Source: Hyphomicrobiales bacterium (GTDB lineage Bacteria; Pseudomonadota; Alphaproteobacteria; Rhizobiales; Rhizobiaceae). Taken from it: 64,000 bases of DNA. How positions within the stretch are numbered: position 1 is the first letter of the stretch; each line of letters opens with the position of its first letter. The position numbers and the translations under genes were made by a program. Shown here piece by piece: positions 35,647 through 47,192 of the stretch. The stretch lies in the NCBI GenBank assembly GCA_900469955.1, contig UBYX01000004.1, forward strand, positions 31,472 to 95,471, in the 5' to 3' direction. The notes under the pieces were generated by a model, which saw only the letters and a list, made by a program, of their open reading frames with translations, did not search any database and was not told the origin of the DNA.

Positions 35647-36838
35647 CCGGCAGTTCGGGAGGAAATTCCTCGACGGTTGCCGCAGGGGCGGTAAGATCGA
35701 CAGGTTCTGCTTCGGGTCCTTCGGCCATCCGGGCTTCACGGATCCATTCGCGCCAGATGGAAACCAGCAGCGCCATCAGCACCGGACCGATGAACAGGCC
35801 GAGGAAGCCCATGGTGCTGACGCCGCCCACCAGTCCGAAGAAGGTCGGCAGGAACGGCAACTTGATGGGGCCGCCGACGAGACGGGGTCGCAATGTCTTG
35901 TCGACAATGAAAAGCTCCACCGTTCCCCACAGGAAAAGACTGCCGCCTGCGACGTAGGCACCGTTGGCTACCAGATAGAACGAGATGAGGGTGAAGGAGA
36001 GCGGAGCGCCACCTGGTATGAGGGCCATGATGCCGGTAATCACGCCGAGGGTGACGGGCGAGGGGACCCCGGCAATGAAGTAGGCCACCCCGAGAACGAT
36101 GCCTTCCCCGATTGCGATCAGCGTCTGGCCGGTGACCGTGGAACTGATGGTCGCCGGGACAACGCGGGAAATACGCTCCCAGCGCGATGGGAAGATGCGT
36201 TCGCCGAGCAGGTCGATCTGCTGGGAGAAGGAGGCGCCGTCGCGATAGACGAAAAAAAGCGCGATCAGCATAAAAAGCAGCATCAGCAGCAGGTGGAAAG
36301 CGCCACCGCCGGCGGCTACGACCGCCCGATAAATGTTGCCGATATTGGCGCCGCTGACGAGTTGGATAAGTTCGCCGATTGCTCCGGGAGAACCGACATG
36401 CTGGACCCACTGCACGCCCAGCCATTCGCCCGCCCAGGGCAATCCGATAATCCAGGCCGGTGGAGGCGCGCCGAAACGATTGACCTCGGCAGCCCAGACA
36501 ATCCATTGCCGAACTTCATCGATCGTATAGGAGACGGCGATTCCGATCGGAACGATGAGGAATCCCAGGATGAAGATTATCGCAAGGGAAGCACCAACCG
36601 TCGTATTGCCGCCGATACGGCCAAGGAGCTTGCGGTAAAGCGGCCAGCTCGCGAAACCGATCACCAGGGCGGCGAGGACGGGGACCACAAAGCCGTGGAA
36701 GAAGTAGATGGCTGCCGCAGCGACCAGCACCAGAAGCCAACGAGCCGCCGAGATAGGCGGTATGAGAGCCACCCTCGGCGCGGCAGGCCCTAGCCACCGC
36801 GGCTCCTTCGGTCCGTTGCGATCGTTGCTCAAACTCAC
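35624..36838 (-). CDS. AI-2E family transporter (PerM/TqsA-like)
   Basis: 404 residues from GTG 36838, which has A-A-G-G-A at a 6-base spacing; upstream ATGs at 36865 and beyond lack one. Eight membrane helices in the AI-2E exporter pattern: paired N-terminal helices with I-Y-F-F-H-G-F-V-V-P-V-L-A-A-L, a soluble insert, F-F-V-Y-R-D-G, and the conserved P-x-P-V-T-L-G-V-I-T-G and L-V-G-G-P-I-K-L-P. Some relatives export autoinducer-2, others exchange Na+ and H+. Confidence 0.87.
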   Translation of the reverse strand: MSLSNDRNGPKEPRWLGPAAPRVALIPPISAARWLLVLVAAAAIYFFHGFVVPVLAALVIGFASWPLYRKLLGRIGGNTTVGASLAIIFILGFLIVPIGIAVSYTIDEVRQWIVWAAEVNRFGAPPPAWIIGLPWAGEWLGVQWVQHVGSPGAIGELIQLVSGANIGNIYRAVVAAGGGAFHLLLMLLFMLIALFFVYRDGASFSQQIDLLGERIFPSRWERISRVVPATISSTVTGQTLIAIGEGIVLGVAYFIAGVPSPVTLGVITGIMALIPGGAPLSFTLISFYLVANGAYVAGGSLFLWGTVELFIVDKTLRPRLVGGPIKLPFLPTFFGLVGGVSTMGFLGLFIGPVLMALLVSIWREWIREARMAEGPEAEPVDLTAPAATVEEFPPELPVRKASSP

Positions 36839-37089
36839 CCGTTGTCCTTCCCGGTTTCGCGTCATATGGCGTTTGCAGCGCCGGGCTACAAGACTATGCT
36901 CTTCGCCGTTAAAAGGAAGCTTACTTACTTGCCCTAGACGCCAGATGCGATAGAAATATGAAATCAGCCTCCGGTTACGGCCGGAATTGCAAATCAACCT
37001 TCTTGATGAGGCTTCTTTAAGCCTCGACGGATGCCGAGGCGTCCGCCGCTGTTTGCGGCTTGGCGGAACCTACCTCAGGGACTTGAAAT

Positions 37090-39639
37090 ATGCCTTCCAT
37101 GGATACGGTCGACCTGACAAACTGCGACCGAGAGCCTATCCATATCCCCGGCAGCATTCAGCCTCACGGATGCCTTTTGGCTTGTGATGCCGCAGGGGCG
37201 GTCGTCGTTCAGCATTCCGAGAACGTTCCGGAGATGCTCTCCGTGCCGCGCGATCTCAACGGCCGAAGGCTCGAGGACGTTATCGGAGGCGAGGCCGCCC
37301 ACGCCTTGCGGAATGCACTCGCGACCTGCGACGATCCGGCGCGGCCAGCACTGAGGCATGGCCTGCGGCTTGCCTCCGGCGGGAGCTTCGATGTTTCCAT
37401 CCACCAGCTCAATTCCAAGGTCATCCTGGAATTCGAGCCGGCGGCAACCGATTCCGACCAGCCGCTCGAAGTCGCGCGCATGCTGATCAGCCGCGTTCGG
37501 AACATGACGAGCCTCGACCGGCTGATCGAAAACGGTGCGCGGCTGATGTATGCCATGCTCGGATATGATCGCGTCATGATCTACCGCTTCGAGGAGGACG
37601 GGGCCGGGAAGGTCATCAGCGAATACAAGCGCAGGGATCTGGAAAGCTTCAAAGGGCAGTATTTTCCCGCAGGCGACATTCCGAAGCAGGCTCGCGCGCT
37701 CTATGTCAAGAACACGATCCGGGTGATCTCGGACGCCACCAATCCGCGCGTGGCGATAGTGCCGGAAGTGGATGAAGAGGGGGAGGCGCTCGACCTTTCC
37801 TTCGCTCACCTTCGCAGCGTCTCGCCCATCCATTGCGAATATCTGCGCAACATGGGCGTCGCCGCGTCGATGTCGATCTCGATCGTGATCGACGACGAAT
37901 TATGGGGCCTGATCACCTGCCATCACTATTCACCGAAAGTGCTTTCCATGCCGCAGCGCGTAGCCGCGGAAACCTTCGGCGAATTCTTTTCGCTGCATCT
38001 GGGCGCGCTCAAGCAGCGGCAACTCATGGAAGCTGCCGATAGCGCCCGGCGATCCCTGGACCGATTCCTGCAAGCCGCGTCGCATCATGCCGATGTCGGC
38101 GCGCTTTTGCGCAGCTCGCTTTCCGATTTCGGCAAGATGTTGCCATGCGACGGAGTAGGGTTGTGGCTGGACGGTAGCTGGACCACCGACAGCGCCGCGT
38201 CTCTTCGTGATGTGATAGAGGATCTGGCAGCCCAGATCGGAGAAATCTCGGGCGGAAAAATCTGGGCGAGCAATCAGATTTCCCGGGATTTGCCCGAACT
38301 GGCCGCTCTGCCCGAGGACATCTGCGGCGTGTTGGCGATCCCCCTGTCGCAGAGGGCGCGGGACTATCTGTTCTTCTTCCGTCGTGAGATAGTTCAAGCG
38401 CTGAATTGGGCCGGCAACCCGGAAAAGTCATATGACACCGGGCCGCTCGGAGACAGGCTGACTCCGCGAAAAAGCTTTGCTATCTGGAAGGAAACGGTGC
38501 GGCAGCAGGCTGCCCCCTGGACTTTGAGCGATCGCGAGATCGCGGACGCCATCCGCGACGTTCTGGTAGAGATCGTTCTGCATCAGAAGGAGCTTCTGGC
38601 TGACGAGCGCGGCAAGGCGGACCTTCGCCAGCGCATGCTGAACGAGGAACTGAACCACCGCGTCAAGAACATACTCTCGGTGATCAAGGCGCTCGTTGGC
38701 CATTCGATCGACGCCGATGTCAGCCTGAAAGACTATATCGGTTCCCTGAAGGGCCGCATCCAGGCCCTGGCCTTCGCCCATGATCAAGTGGTGCGTGGCG
38801 GCGACGGCGGGGTTTTGTCGGATCTCCTCGAGGCGGAGCTGAAGCCCTATAGCGAGGGGACGCGCAACGTTACTCTCAAGGGACCACGCATCTGGCTCGA
38901 CAGCCGGGCCTTTTCCGTCATGGCCCTGGTGTTTCACGAAATGTCCACCAATGCGGCGAAATACGGTTCTCTTTCAGTTCCAAACGGACAGCTCGATATC
39001 GAATGGTCACGGCTTGCGAATGGCGATTGCGAGCTTTTCTGGACGGAAAGCGCAGGGCCTCCGGTCAATCCGCCTAGCCGCAGCGGCTTCGGCAGCGTTC
39101 TGATCACCCGTAGCGTCCCATACGAGCTGGAAGGGGCGTCGAAGGTTGAATACGGGAAAGAAGGTGTCAGGGCTCGCTTCCTGGTCCCATCCAAGCACAT
39201 TCACCGTGACGACGAATTGCCGGAGATCGAGGGCCTGGAGGCAGTTCCGGAAGCTCCCAAAGAGACCGGGGTTTCCAAACTGACCGATCTGGAGTTTCTT
39301 CTCGTCGAGGACCAGATGCTGATCGCCGCCGATGTGGAAGCGATGCTCGCCGACTACGGAATAGCCAAGGTAACGACGACGCCTTCCACCGCCGACGCAT
39401 TCCGGAAGCTCAAAGATTTCACTCCTGACGTCGCCATCCTGGACGTCAACCTCGGTTCGGATACATCCTTGCCTATAGCCGAGGAGCTAATGCGGCGCGA
39501 TGTGCCATTCATCTTCGCCACCGGCTACAGCGACAGGTCGATCATACCGTCAAGCTTTTCTGCCCCGGTCGTTCGCAAGCCCTACGAGGCAGCGGCACTG
39601 ATCGGCGCCGTCACCAAGGTGCTCGGCGACCGGCAGTGA
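37090..39639 (+). CDS. Bacteriophytochrome HWE histidine kinase with C-terminal receiver (Agp2-like)
   Basis: 849 residues. Biliverdin-binding Cys 12 lies in the N-terminal N-C-D-R-E-P-I-H-I-P-G knot. PAS (about 15-115), GAF (130-305, with D-I-P-K-Q-A-R at 196-202 and P-I-H-C-E-Y) and PHY (320-500) follow, with P-R-K-S-F of the PHY tongue at 459-463. The kinase is HWE type: L-N-H-R-V-K-N with His 523, then H-E-M-S-T-N-A-A-K-Y. A receiver domain (about 735-845) carries Asp 785 in I-L-D-V-N-L and Lys 830. It should sense red/far-red light. No heme oxygenase gene is in the window. Confidence 0.93.
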   Translation: MPSMDTVDLTNCDREPIHIPGSIQPHGCLLACDAAGAVVVQHSENVPEMLSVPRDLNGRRLEDVIGGEAAHALRNALATCDDPARPALRHGLRLASGGSFDVSIHQLNSKVILEFEPAATDSDQPLEVARMLISRVRNMTSLDRLIENGARLMYAMLGYDRVMIYRFEEDGAGKVISEYKRRDLESFKGQYFPAGDIPKQARALYVKNTIRVISDATNPRVAIVPEVDEEGEALDLSFAHLRSVSPIHCEYLRNMGVAASMSISIVIDDELWGLITCHHYSPKVLSMPQRVAAETFGEFFSLHLGALKQRQLMEAADSARRSLDRFLQAASHHADVGALLRSSLSDFGKMLPCDGVGLWLDGSWTTDSAASLRDVIEDLAAQIGEISGGKIWASNQISRDLPELAALPEDICGVLAIPLSQRARDYLFFFRREIVQALNWAGNPEKSYDTGPLGDRLTPRKSFAIWKETVRQQAAPWTLSDREIADAIRDVLVEIVLHQKELLADERGKADLRQRMLNEELNHRVKNILSVIKALVGHSIDADVSLKDYIGSLKGRIQALAFAHDQVVRGGDGGVLSDLLEAELKPYSEGTRNVTLKGPRIWLDSRAFSVMALVFHEMSTNAAKYGSLSVPNGQLDIEWSRLANGDCELFWTESAGPPVNPPSRSGFGSVLITRSVPYELEGASKVEYGKEGVRARFLVPSKHIHRDDELPEIEGLEAVPEAPKETGVSKLTDLEFLLVEDQMLIAADVEAMLADYGIAKVTTTPSTADAFRKLKDFTPDVAILDVNLGSDTSLPIAEELMRRDVPFIFATGYSDRSIIPSSFSAPVVRKPYEAAALIGAVTKVLGDRQ

Positions 39640-41691
39640 TCAGATGTCGAGATTGTCGGCGAAGGCGGCGCGCTCCTGAATGAACCGGAAGCGGGCGTCC
39701 GCCTTGGTGCCCATCAGGTTGTCAACCGCTTCGCGGGTGCCTTCGAAATCCACATCATCGATCGCCACGCGCAAGAGCGTGCGGTGGGCCGGATCCATGG
39801 TGGTTTCCTTGAGCTGCGCCGGCATCATCTCGCCGAGACCCTTGAAGCGGCCGATCTCCACCTTCTTGCCCTTGAATACCGTTTCCATCAGCTCGGCCCG
39901 ATGCGCATCGTCGCGAGCATAGACCGTCTTGGCACCCTGGCGCAGCACATAGAGCGGCGGCACGGCAAGATAGAGATGATTGCCACGGATCAGTTCCGGC
40001 ATTTCCTGATAGAAGAAGGTAATCAGGAGCGATGCGATATGGGCGCCGTCGACATCGGCGTCGGTCATGATGATGACGCGTTCGTAACGGAGGTCTTCCT
40101 CCCGGTATTTCGTACGCGTGCCGCAGCCGAGCGCCTGGATGAGATCGGCGATCTGCTGGTTGGCGGAAAGCTTCTCACGGCTGGCGCTGCCGACGTTCAG
40201 AATTTTGCCGCGGAGGGGAAGAATCGCCTGGTTGGCGCGGTTACGGCCCTGCTTCGCCGAACCGCCTGCCGAATCGCCTTCGACGATGAAGAGCTCGGCG
40301 CCTTCGGCCGTGTTCTGCGAGCAATCGGCAAGCTTGCCGGGAAGGCGCAACTTGCGGACCGCAGTCTTTCTGTTGACTTCCTTTTCCTTGCGCCGCCGCA
40401 ACCGCTCCTCGGCGCGCTCGATCACCCAGTCGAGAAGTTTCGCCGCCTCGTTCGGATTGCCTGCGAGATAGTGGTCGAAGGGGTCACGAAGCACGTTTTC
40501 GACGAGACGCTGCGCTTCGACCGTTGCCAGTTTATCCTTGGTCTGGCCGACGAATTCCGGTTCACGGATGAAGACCGAGAGCATGCCGACGGCCGAGATC
40601 ATCACGTCATCGGTGGTGATCTGCGCCGCCCGCTTGTTCTGCGTCAGCTCCGCATAGTTTTTCAGTCCCTTGGTGAGCGCAATGCGCAGGCCTGCCTCAT
40701 GCGTGCCGCCTTCGGGGGTCGGGATGGTGTTGCAATAGGAATGGACCTGCGGATCGCCACCATACCAGGTGATCGCCCACTCCATCGCGCCGTGACCGCC
40801 GGTCTTTTCCGTGCGGCCGGCAAAAATCTCTCGGGTGACGGTGAATTCCTTGCCGAGGGTGGCGGAGAGATAATCCTTCAAACCGCCGGGGAAGTGGAAG
40901 ACCGCTTTTTCCGGAATGTCGCCGCCGGAGATGACGACGCCCGGATCGCAGCTCCAGCGTATTTCGACGCCGCCGAAGAGATAGGCCTTGGAACGGGCCA
41001 TGCGGAAAATGCGGCCGGCTTCGAATCGCGCATGCTCGCCAAAGATCTGCGGGTCGGGATGGAAGCGAACCCTGGTGCCACGTCGGTTGTGGACGTCGCC
41101 CAATTCCTCCAGACCCCCCTGCGGGACGCCGCGCGAAAAGCGCTGGCGATAGAGCTTGCGGTTGCGGGCGACTTCGACCTCAAGCGAGTCCGACAAGGCA
41201 TTGACTACGGACACGCCAACCCCGTGCAGACCGCCCGACGTTTCGTAGGCCTTGCCGTCGAATTTACCGCCCGCATGGAGCTTCGTCATGATGACTTCGA
41301 GGGTCGATTTGCCCGGCACCTGTGGATGGTTCTCGACCGGGATACCGCGACCGTTGTCGGTGACAGTCAGAAAACCTTCCGAATCCAGATGCACTTCGAT
41401 GAAGTTCGCATGGCCGGCCACGGCCTCGTCCATCGAGTTGTCGATGACTTCCGCAAAAAGGTGATGGAGCGCTTTCTCGTCCGTGCCGCCGATATACATG
41501 CCCGGACGCATACGCACCGGTTCCAGACCTTCGAGCACGCGAATCGAGGACGCGCCGTAATCGTCACCGGAAGATTGTACCGGGGCAGGGCGCGGTGTCG
41601 AAGGCTCGGCCTGTATGGCGGGCGCGGGTTCGGCGGCGACCGGCTTTGACGTCAAAGGCAGGTCCGCGAAAAGGTCGTTATTGTCATCCAT
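39640..41691 (-). CDS. parE: DNA topoisomerase IV subunit B
   Basis: 683 residues from ATG 41691; an ATG at 41742 would add 17 residues. ParE drives ATP-dependent decatenation with ParC. After a Pro-rich tail (to about 45) come the GHKL ATPase motifs E-V-I-D-N-S-M-D-E, D-N-G-R-G-I-P and G-G-L-H-G-V-G, the Q-T-K-D-K-L segment, and the TOPRIM E-G-D-S-A-G-G-S and D-A-D-V-D-G-A-H. Length is ParE-like, not GyrB. Its stop directly abuts the phytochrome stop (TGATCA). Confidence 0.93.
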   Translation of the reverse strand: MDDNNDLFADLPLTSKPVAAEPAPAIQAEPSTPRPAPVQSSGDDYGASSIRVLEGLEPVRMRPGMYIGGTDEKALHHLFAEVIDNSMDEAVAGHANFIEVHLDSEGFLTVTDNGRGIPVENHPQVPGKSTLEVIMTKLHAGGKFDGKAYETSGGLHGVGVSVVNALSDSLEVEVARNRKLYRQRFSRGVPQGGLEELGDVHNRRGTRVRFHPDPQIFGEHARFEAGRIFRMARSKAYLFGGVEIRWSCDPGVVISGGDIPEKAVFHFPGGLKDYLSATLGKEFTVTREIFAGRTEKTGGHGAMEWAITWYGGDPQVHSYCNTIPTPEGGTHEAGLRIALTKGLKNYAELTQNKRAAQITTDDVMISAVGMLSVFIREPEFVGQTKDKLATVEAQRLVENVLRDPFDHYLAGNPNEAAKLLDWVIERAEERLRRRKEKEVNRKTAVRKLRLPGKLADCSQNTAEGAELFIVEGDSAGGSAKQGRNRANQAILPLRGKILNVGSASREKLSANQQIADLIQALGCGTRTKYREEDLRYERVIIMTDADVDGAHIASLLITFFYQEMPELIRGNHLYLAVPPLYVLRQGAKTVYARDDAHRAELMETVFKGKKVEIGRFKGLGEMMPAQLKETTMDPAHRTLLRVAIDDVDFEGTREAVDNLMGTKADARFRFIQERAAFADNLDI

Positions 41692-41885
41692 CGGCTGCGT
41701 CGGTACTACCTGTCGGGGTGCGGGGGAAGAAGCCATACCCATCTCGTGCTGTTTCGAATCACTCGCGATTCTGCCAGAAACCCGGCTTTTTCGCGATGTC
41801 GCGAGGAAACGTCTTATGCGAGGAATGCGTCGCGCGGCCGCGAATGGCAAGGCGCTACGGATGCAGTAAACAGGTGATGCCTACC

Positions 41886-42770
41886 ATGTCCACAATTCAT
41901 TTCGTCTTCGGCACGGTTTTTGCGGGTTTGCTCGCCTTTGCCGGCACATCGGCCGCGGCAGCGGACGGCCCGATCAAGCCGTTCAAGGACGACCTGTTTT
42001 CCGGCCACACGGTGTTGCGGATGGAGGATGGCGGCGCTTACGAGGTGATCGATTACCAGGAAATGCGCGACATCAACGGCCGCGACCGAGACCCGGAGCG
42101 CCGCGTCAAGGACGCCTATGTTTCCCCCGGAGCGCGCCGCTACCAAGAGAACGAGACACTGGCGATCGAAAATCGAAAGCTCGATGTCACCAGGGTGGGA
42201 CAGGCCCAGGGCGCGACCTTTACGGTCATCTTCATCCATGGGCGGGGCGGCGACAGACGGCTCGGGGCTAACGACTATACATTCGGCGGCAACTTCAACC
42301 GGCTGAAGAACCTCGCCTTGAACAACGGCGGCACCTATTATGCGCCGAGTGTCACCTCCTTCGATGACAAAGGTGTCGCCGACATCTCCGCCTTGATCCG
42401 CTATTCCTCCCAGCAATCCTCCGGTCGGCCGGTGATCCTCGCCTGCGCGTCGATGGGGGGCTTCATCTGCCAGGGAATCAGCCGCGACACGGAGGCTGTG
42501 CGCTACCTCAAGGGCATGGTGTTGCTCGGAGGGCCTCCGGACCCGACCCTGCCAGGCAGTGCTCTCGCGGCGAGGCGGGTACCCATCTACTTCGCCCATG
42601 GAAGCGCCGACAGCGTCTACGAGGCGGAGGAGCAGACGGCAATCTATCGCAAGCTCAAGCGTGCCGGTTATCCTGTCCGCTTCACGCTGTTTCAAACCGG
42701 CAGTCACGGCACGCCGATCCGCATGGTGGACTGGCGCAAGGCCTTGAACTTCGTGCTGGGTGTGCGTTGA
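41886..42770 (+). CDS. Secreted alpha/beta-hydrolase
   Basis: 294 residues from ATG 41886, with A-G-G-T-G-A at an 8-base spacing; ATG 41877 is close by. Signal peptide at 1-24 (F-A-G-L-L-A-F-A-G-T-S-A-A-A-A). The hydrolase fold shows F-I-H-G-R-G-G as oxyanion loop, the nucleophile elbow C-A-S-M-G-G, H-G-S-A-D for the acid, and G-S-H-G for His. A periplasmic esterase is likely; substrate unknown. Confidence 0.8.
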   Translation: MSTIHFVFGTVFAGLLAFAGTSAAAADGPIKPFKDDLFSGHTVLRMEDGGAYEVIDYQEMRDINGRDRDPERRVKDAYVSPGARRYQENETLAIENRKLDVTRVGQAQGATFTVIFIHGRGGDRRLGANDYTFGGNFNRLKNLALNNGGTYYAPSVTSFDDKGVADISALIRYSSQQSSGRPVILACASMGGFICQGISRDTEAVRYLKGMVLLGGPPDPTLPGSALAARRVPIYFAHGSADSVYEAEEQTAIYRKLKRAGYPVRFTLFQTGSHGTPIRMVDWRKALNFVLGVR

Positions 42771-42909
42771 ACCGAGCGCGCCAACCAAAGTCTTTGAACA
42801 ACGTTCGTGTTTTGCGTACCAATTTCCGCAGGAAGCGTCTAAACACCTGCCCTATCCGCAGAGGTTTTCGGTCTTGGTCGACAAGGCCGCAAGAGAGGAA
42901 TAGCTGCCC

Positions 42910-43680
42910 ATGACGCCAGAAGTGCGCCCGCTCGTTGCCGGAAATTGGAAGATGAACGGCACCCGTGAGTCCCTGAACGAGATCAAGGCGATGGCCGAAG
43001 GTGTCCAGGGCGCCCTGTCGGAAAAGGTCGATGCGCTGATCTGCCCGCCTGCGACGCTGCTCTATGTCGCGACGGCGCTGTGCACGGACAGCCCGCTCGC
43101 GATCGGCGCGCAGGATTGCCACCAGAAAAGCAACGGCGCCCACACGGGCGATATTTCGGCGGAGATGATCGCCGACTGCTTTGGAACCTATGCCATCGTC
43201 GGCCACTCGGAGCGGCGCACGGACCATGCAGAAAGCGACGAACTCGTGCGTGCCAAGGCGGAAGCTGCATATGGCGCAGGCCTGACGGCCATCATCTGCA
43301 TCGGCGAGACGGCCGACGAGCGCCAATCCGGACAGACGCTCGACATTTTGAAGCGTCAGCTCGCAGGCTCGGTTCCAGCCGCAGCCACAGCAGGCAACAC
43401 CGTCATTGCCTACGAGCCGGTATGGGCGATCGGCACCGGGCTCACTCCGACCACTGAAGACGTGAAGGCCGCCCATGCCTTCATGCGCTCCGAACTTGCC
43501 GCTCGCTTCGGCGAGGAAGGCAGGCGGATGCGCATTCTCTATGGCGGATCCGTGAAGCCTGCAAACGCCAAGGAATTGATGAGCATCGACAATGTCGACG
43601 GTGCGCTGATCGGCGGAGCGAGCTTGAAAGCGGCTGACTTCCTTGCCATCTATCGCGTCTATGATGGGCTGAGCGCCTAA
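42910..43680 (+). CDS. tpiA: Triosephosphate isomerase
   Basis: 256 residues. It interconverts dihydroxyacetone phosphate and glyceraldehyde 3-phosphate. Motifs: [16 protein letters not shown] (catalytic His), [11 protein letters not shown] (catalytic Glu), Y-G-G-S-V and L-I-G-G-A-S-L. Full length. A small stem-loop follows before secG. Confidence 0.97.
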   Translation: MTPEVRPLVAGNWKMNGTRESLNEIKAMAEGVQGALSEKVDALICPPATLLYVATALCTDSPLAIGAQDCHQKSNGAHTGDISAEMIADCFGTYAIVGHSERRTDHAESDELVRAKAEAAYGAGLTAIICIGETADERQSGQTLDILKRQLAGSVPAAATAGNTVIAYEPVWAIGTGLTPTTEDVKAAHAFMRSELAARFGEEGRRMRILYGGSVKPANAKELMSIDNVDGALIGGASLKAADFLAIYRVYDGLSA

Positions 43681-43706
43681 AGCTCTTCAAGGGGCTTGGA
43701 ATGCGC

Positions 43707-43729
43707 GCGGCTCTCATGTAAAGAGCCGC
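43707..43729. other. Hairpin between tpiA and secG
   Basis: An 8-bp perfect stem (43707-43714 with 43722-43729) and a 7-base loop, 27 bases after the tpiA stop. No T run follows, so it is more likely an mRNA processing or stability element than a strong terminator. Confidence 0.4.
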
Positions 43730-43771
43730 CAACTCTAGTGTTGCCTCTCCTCCGGAGGCATGGATTTTGAT

Positions 43772-44227
43772 ATGCAGACCGTTCTGATCGTCATTCACCT
43801 CATGATCGTGCTCGCGCTGGTGGGCGTCGTGCTGATCCAGCGCTCCGAAGGCGGCGGGCTCGGCGTCGGCGGCGGCTCCGGCTTCATGTCGGCACGCGGC
43901 ACGGCCAATGCGCTGACCCGCACCACGGCCATTCTTGCGACGCTCTTCTTCATCACGTCGTTGGCTCTCGGTATCCTGGCGCGCTACGAAAGCCGCCCGA
44001 GCGATATCCTGAACCGCATTCCCCAGAGCCAGCAGGGCCAGGGCGGCGGTATTCTCGATCAGCTCGGCCCGGCGCCGACCCAGGCTCCAGCCCAGTCGGG
44101 CAACGGCGTTCCTTCGGGTTCCGGCGCTACCGCACCGGCGCCTGCAGCACCGGCGACGGGCGCTGCTCCGGCTCCCGCAGCCCCGGCCGCACCAGCGGCA
44201 CCGACGGGTGTTCCGACCGGTCAATAA
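43772..44227 (+). CDS. secG: Protein-export subunit SecG
   Basis: 151 residues. Two helices typical of SecG (about 3-22 and 52-71) with the L-I-Q-R-S-E-G-G-G-L-G loop between them. The last 65 residues are Pro/Ala/Gly-rich and probably disordered, longer than in E. coli. A G-G-A-G-G site at 43754-43758 sits 1 base before an ATG at 43760 and 13 bases before ATG 43772; the latter gives the standard M-Q-T-V-L start and is preferred, but either is possible. Confidence 0.9.
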   Translation: MQTVLIVIHLMIVLALVGVVLIQRSEGGGLGVGGGSGFMSARGTANALTRTTAILATLFFITSLALGILARYESRPSDILNRIPQSQQGQGGGILDQLGPAPTQAPAQSGNGVPSGSGATAPAPAAPATGAAPAPAAPAAPAAPTGVPTGQ

Positions 44228-45991
<1,764 letters not shown>

Positions 45992-46000
45992 TGCAATCAG

Positions 46001-46028
46001 GAAAACCCGGTGGAACTGCCGGGTTTTC
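46001..46028. terminator. pyrG terminator, possibly shared by the convergent citrate synthase gene
   Basis: A 10-bp perfect stem (46001-46010 with 46019-46028) and an 8-base loop. T-T-T-T-C-T-T-T follows on the plus strand, and the A-rich left arm gives a T run on the minus strand. The leftward citrate synthase gene ends at 46031. Confidence 0.8.
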
Positions 46029-46030
46029 TT

Positions 46031-47119
46031 TCACGCGGCCTGCGGTACCGGTCCGATATAGGCCGACCGCGGACGGATCAACCGTCCTTCGAGCGCCTGC
46101 TCGCGAGCATGCGCGATCCAGCCGGTCGTGCGACCGATCGCAAAGACGCCGGTAAATGCCTCACGCGGAAACTTCAGCGCGTCGAGCAGCAGGGCGGTGT
46201 AGAACTCCACGTTGACATCAAGCGTGCGGTCGGTCTTGCGTTCTCTCAAGATTGCAAGGGCTGCCTGCTCGACCGCTTCGGCGAGCCGGATGCGGTCGGC
46301 ATCAACCTGGCCCGTGGCGACCAGGGGAACGAGCGCTCCCTTCAACGCATCGGCGCGCGGATCTCTCACACGGTAGATGCGGTGGCCAAAACCCATCAGA
46401 CGTTCACCGCGATCGAGCGCCTGTCCAAGCCATTTCCTTGCGTTCTCCTGCGTACCGATGGCATCCAGCATATCCAGCACCGGTCCGGGCGCCCCGCCAT
46501 GCAGAGGCCCCTTGAGTGCGCTGATGGCGGCCAGCACCGACGAGGTGAGACCGGCCTTGGTGGAGGCTATCACGCGGGCGGCAAACGTCGACGCATTGAG
46601 CCCGTGGTCTGAAATTGTCACCAGATAGGCGTCCAGCGCCGATATCTGCTCGGCGGTCGGAAGGCTTGCCGTCAACATTGCCAGAATGTCCGCGGACTGG
46701 GAAAGCGACGAATTGGGAGCAATTGGCGCCTTGCCTTCCCGAAGTCTCAGGATCGCCGGCAGAAAAACGGCGGGGGCGGCGAGCAAACGGAGTGCCGTCT
46801 CGAAGTCATCGCCATCCGGCAGGTGTGCGATCAGCGCGCGCATGGCATCGACCGGCGGCAGGTTCTTCAGCGAACCGTCCATGGCTTGCACATGAACAAA
46901 GACTTCGGCGCGCACCCGACCCAGAAGGGCCTGAAGCTCTCCCGCGCTGACCGGTCGCTCCAACAGTCCATCGAGCAGCAAGGCGGCAACGTCTTCGTAG
47001 CTCGCACCTTCGACGAGTTGCTCCAGTGATATGCCGCGTATGATCAGCCGACCGGCATCTCCATCAACGTCCGAAAGCCTCGTTTCTGCGGCAATAACGT
47101 CCTCAAGTCCGTTCTTCAT
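46031..47119 (-). CDS. Citrate synthase-family protein
   Basis: 362 residues from ATG 47119, with A-G-G-A-G at an 8-base spacing. The small-domain active site is present: D-H-G-L-N (His 172), G-P-L-H-G-G-A (His 207) and G-F-G-H-R-I-Y (His 247). The catalytic Asp of N-V-D-F is replaced by Glu 305 in N-V-E-F, a variant seen in some bacterial relatives. It is shorter than housekeeping hexameric citrate synthase (about 430), so it is likely a second citrate or methylcitrate synthase. Divergent from a paralogue carrying a DNA-binding domain. Confidence 0.85.
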   Translation of the reverse strand: MKNGLEDVIAAETRLSDVDGDAGRLIIRGISLEQLVEGASYEDVAALLLDGLLERPVSAGELQALLGRVRAEVFVHVQAMDGSLKNLPPVDAMRALIAHLPDGDDFETALRLLAAPAVFLPAILRLREGKAPIAPNSSLSQSADILAMLTASLPTAEQISALDAYLVTISDHGLNASTFAARVIASTKAGLTSSVLAAISALKGPLHGGAPGPVLDMLDAIGTQENARKWLGQALDRGERLMGFGHRIYRVRDPRADALKGALVPLVATGQVDADRIRLAEAVEQAALAILRERKTDRTLDVNVEFYTALLLDALKFPREAFTGVFAIGRTTGWIAHAREQALEGRLIRPRSAYIGPVPQAA

Positions 47120-47162
47120 GAATGTTTCTCCTTTACGGCGGAAATGATCGGACCTAGTCTTG

Positions 47163-47191
47163 TTGACGTCAATCTTGATGCAATCGATCAA
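47163..47191. promoter_or_regulatory. Two palindromes between the divergent citrate synthase genes
   Basis: A perfect 10-bp palindrome T-T-G-A-C-G-T-C-A-A (47163-47172) is followed two bases later by T-T-G-A-T, seven bases, A-T-C-A-A (47175-47191). Both have T-T-G-A/T-C-A-A ends and lie in the 73-bp divergent gap. They are good candidates for the operator of the DNA-binding citrate synthase paralogue that starts at 47193. Confidence 0.45.
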
Positions 47192-47192
47192 T

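Noticed and set aside
39784..41649. A 621-codon open frame opposite parE
   Set aside because: parE has all GHKL and TOPRIM motifs; the opposite frame is a shadow.
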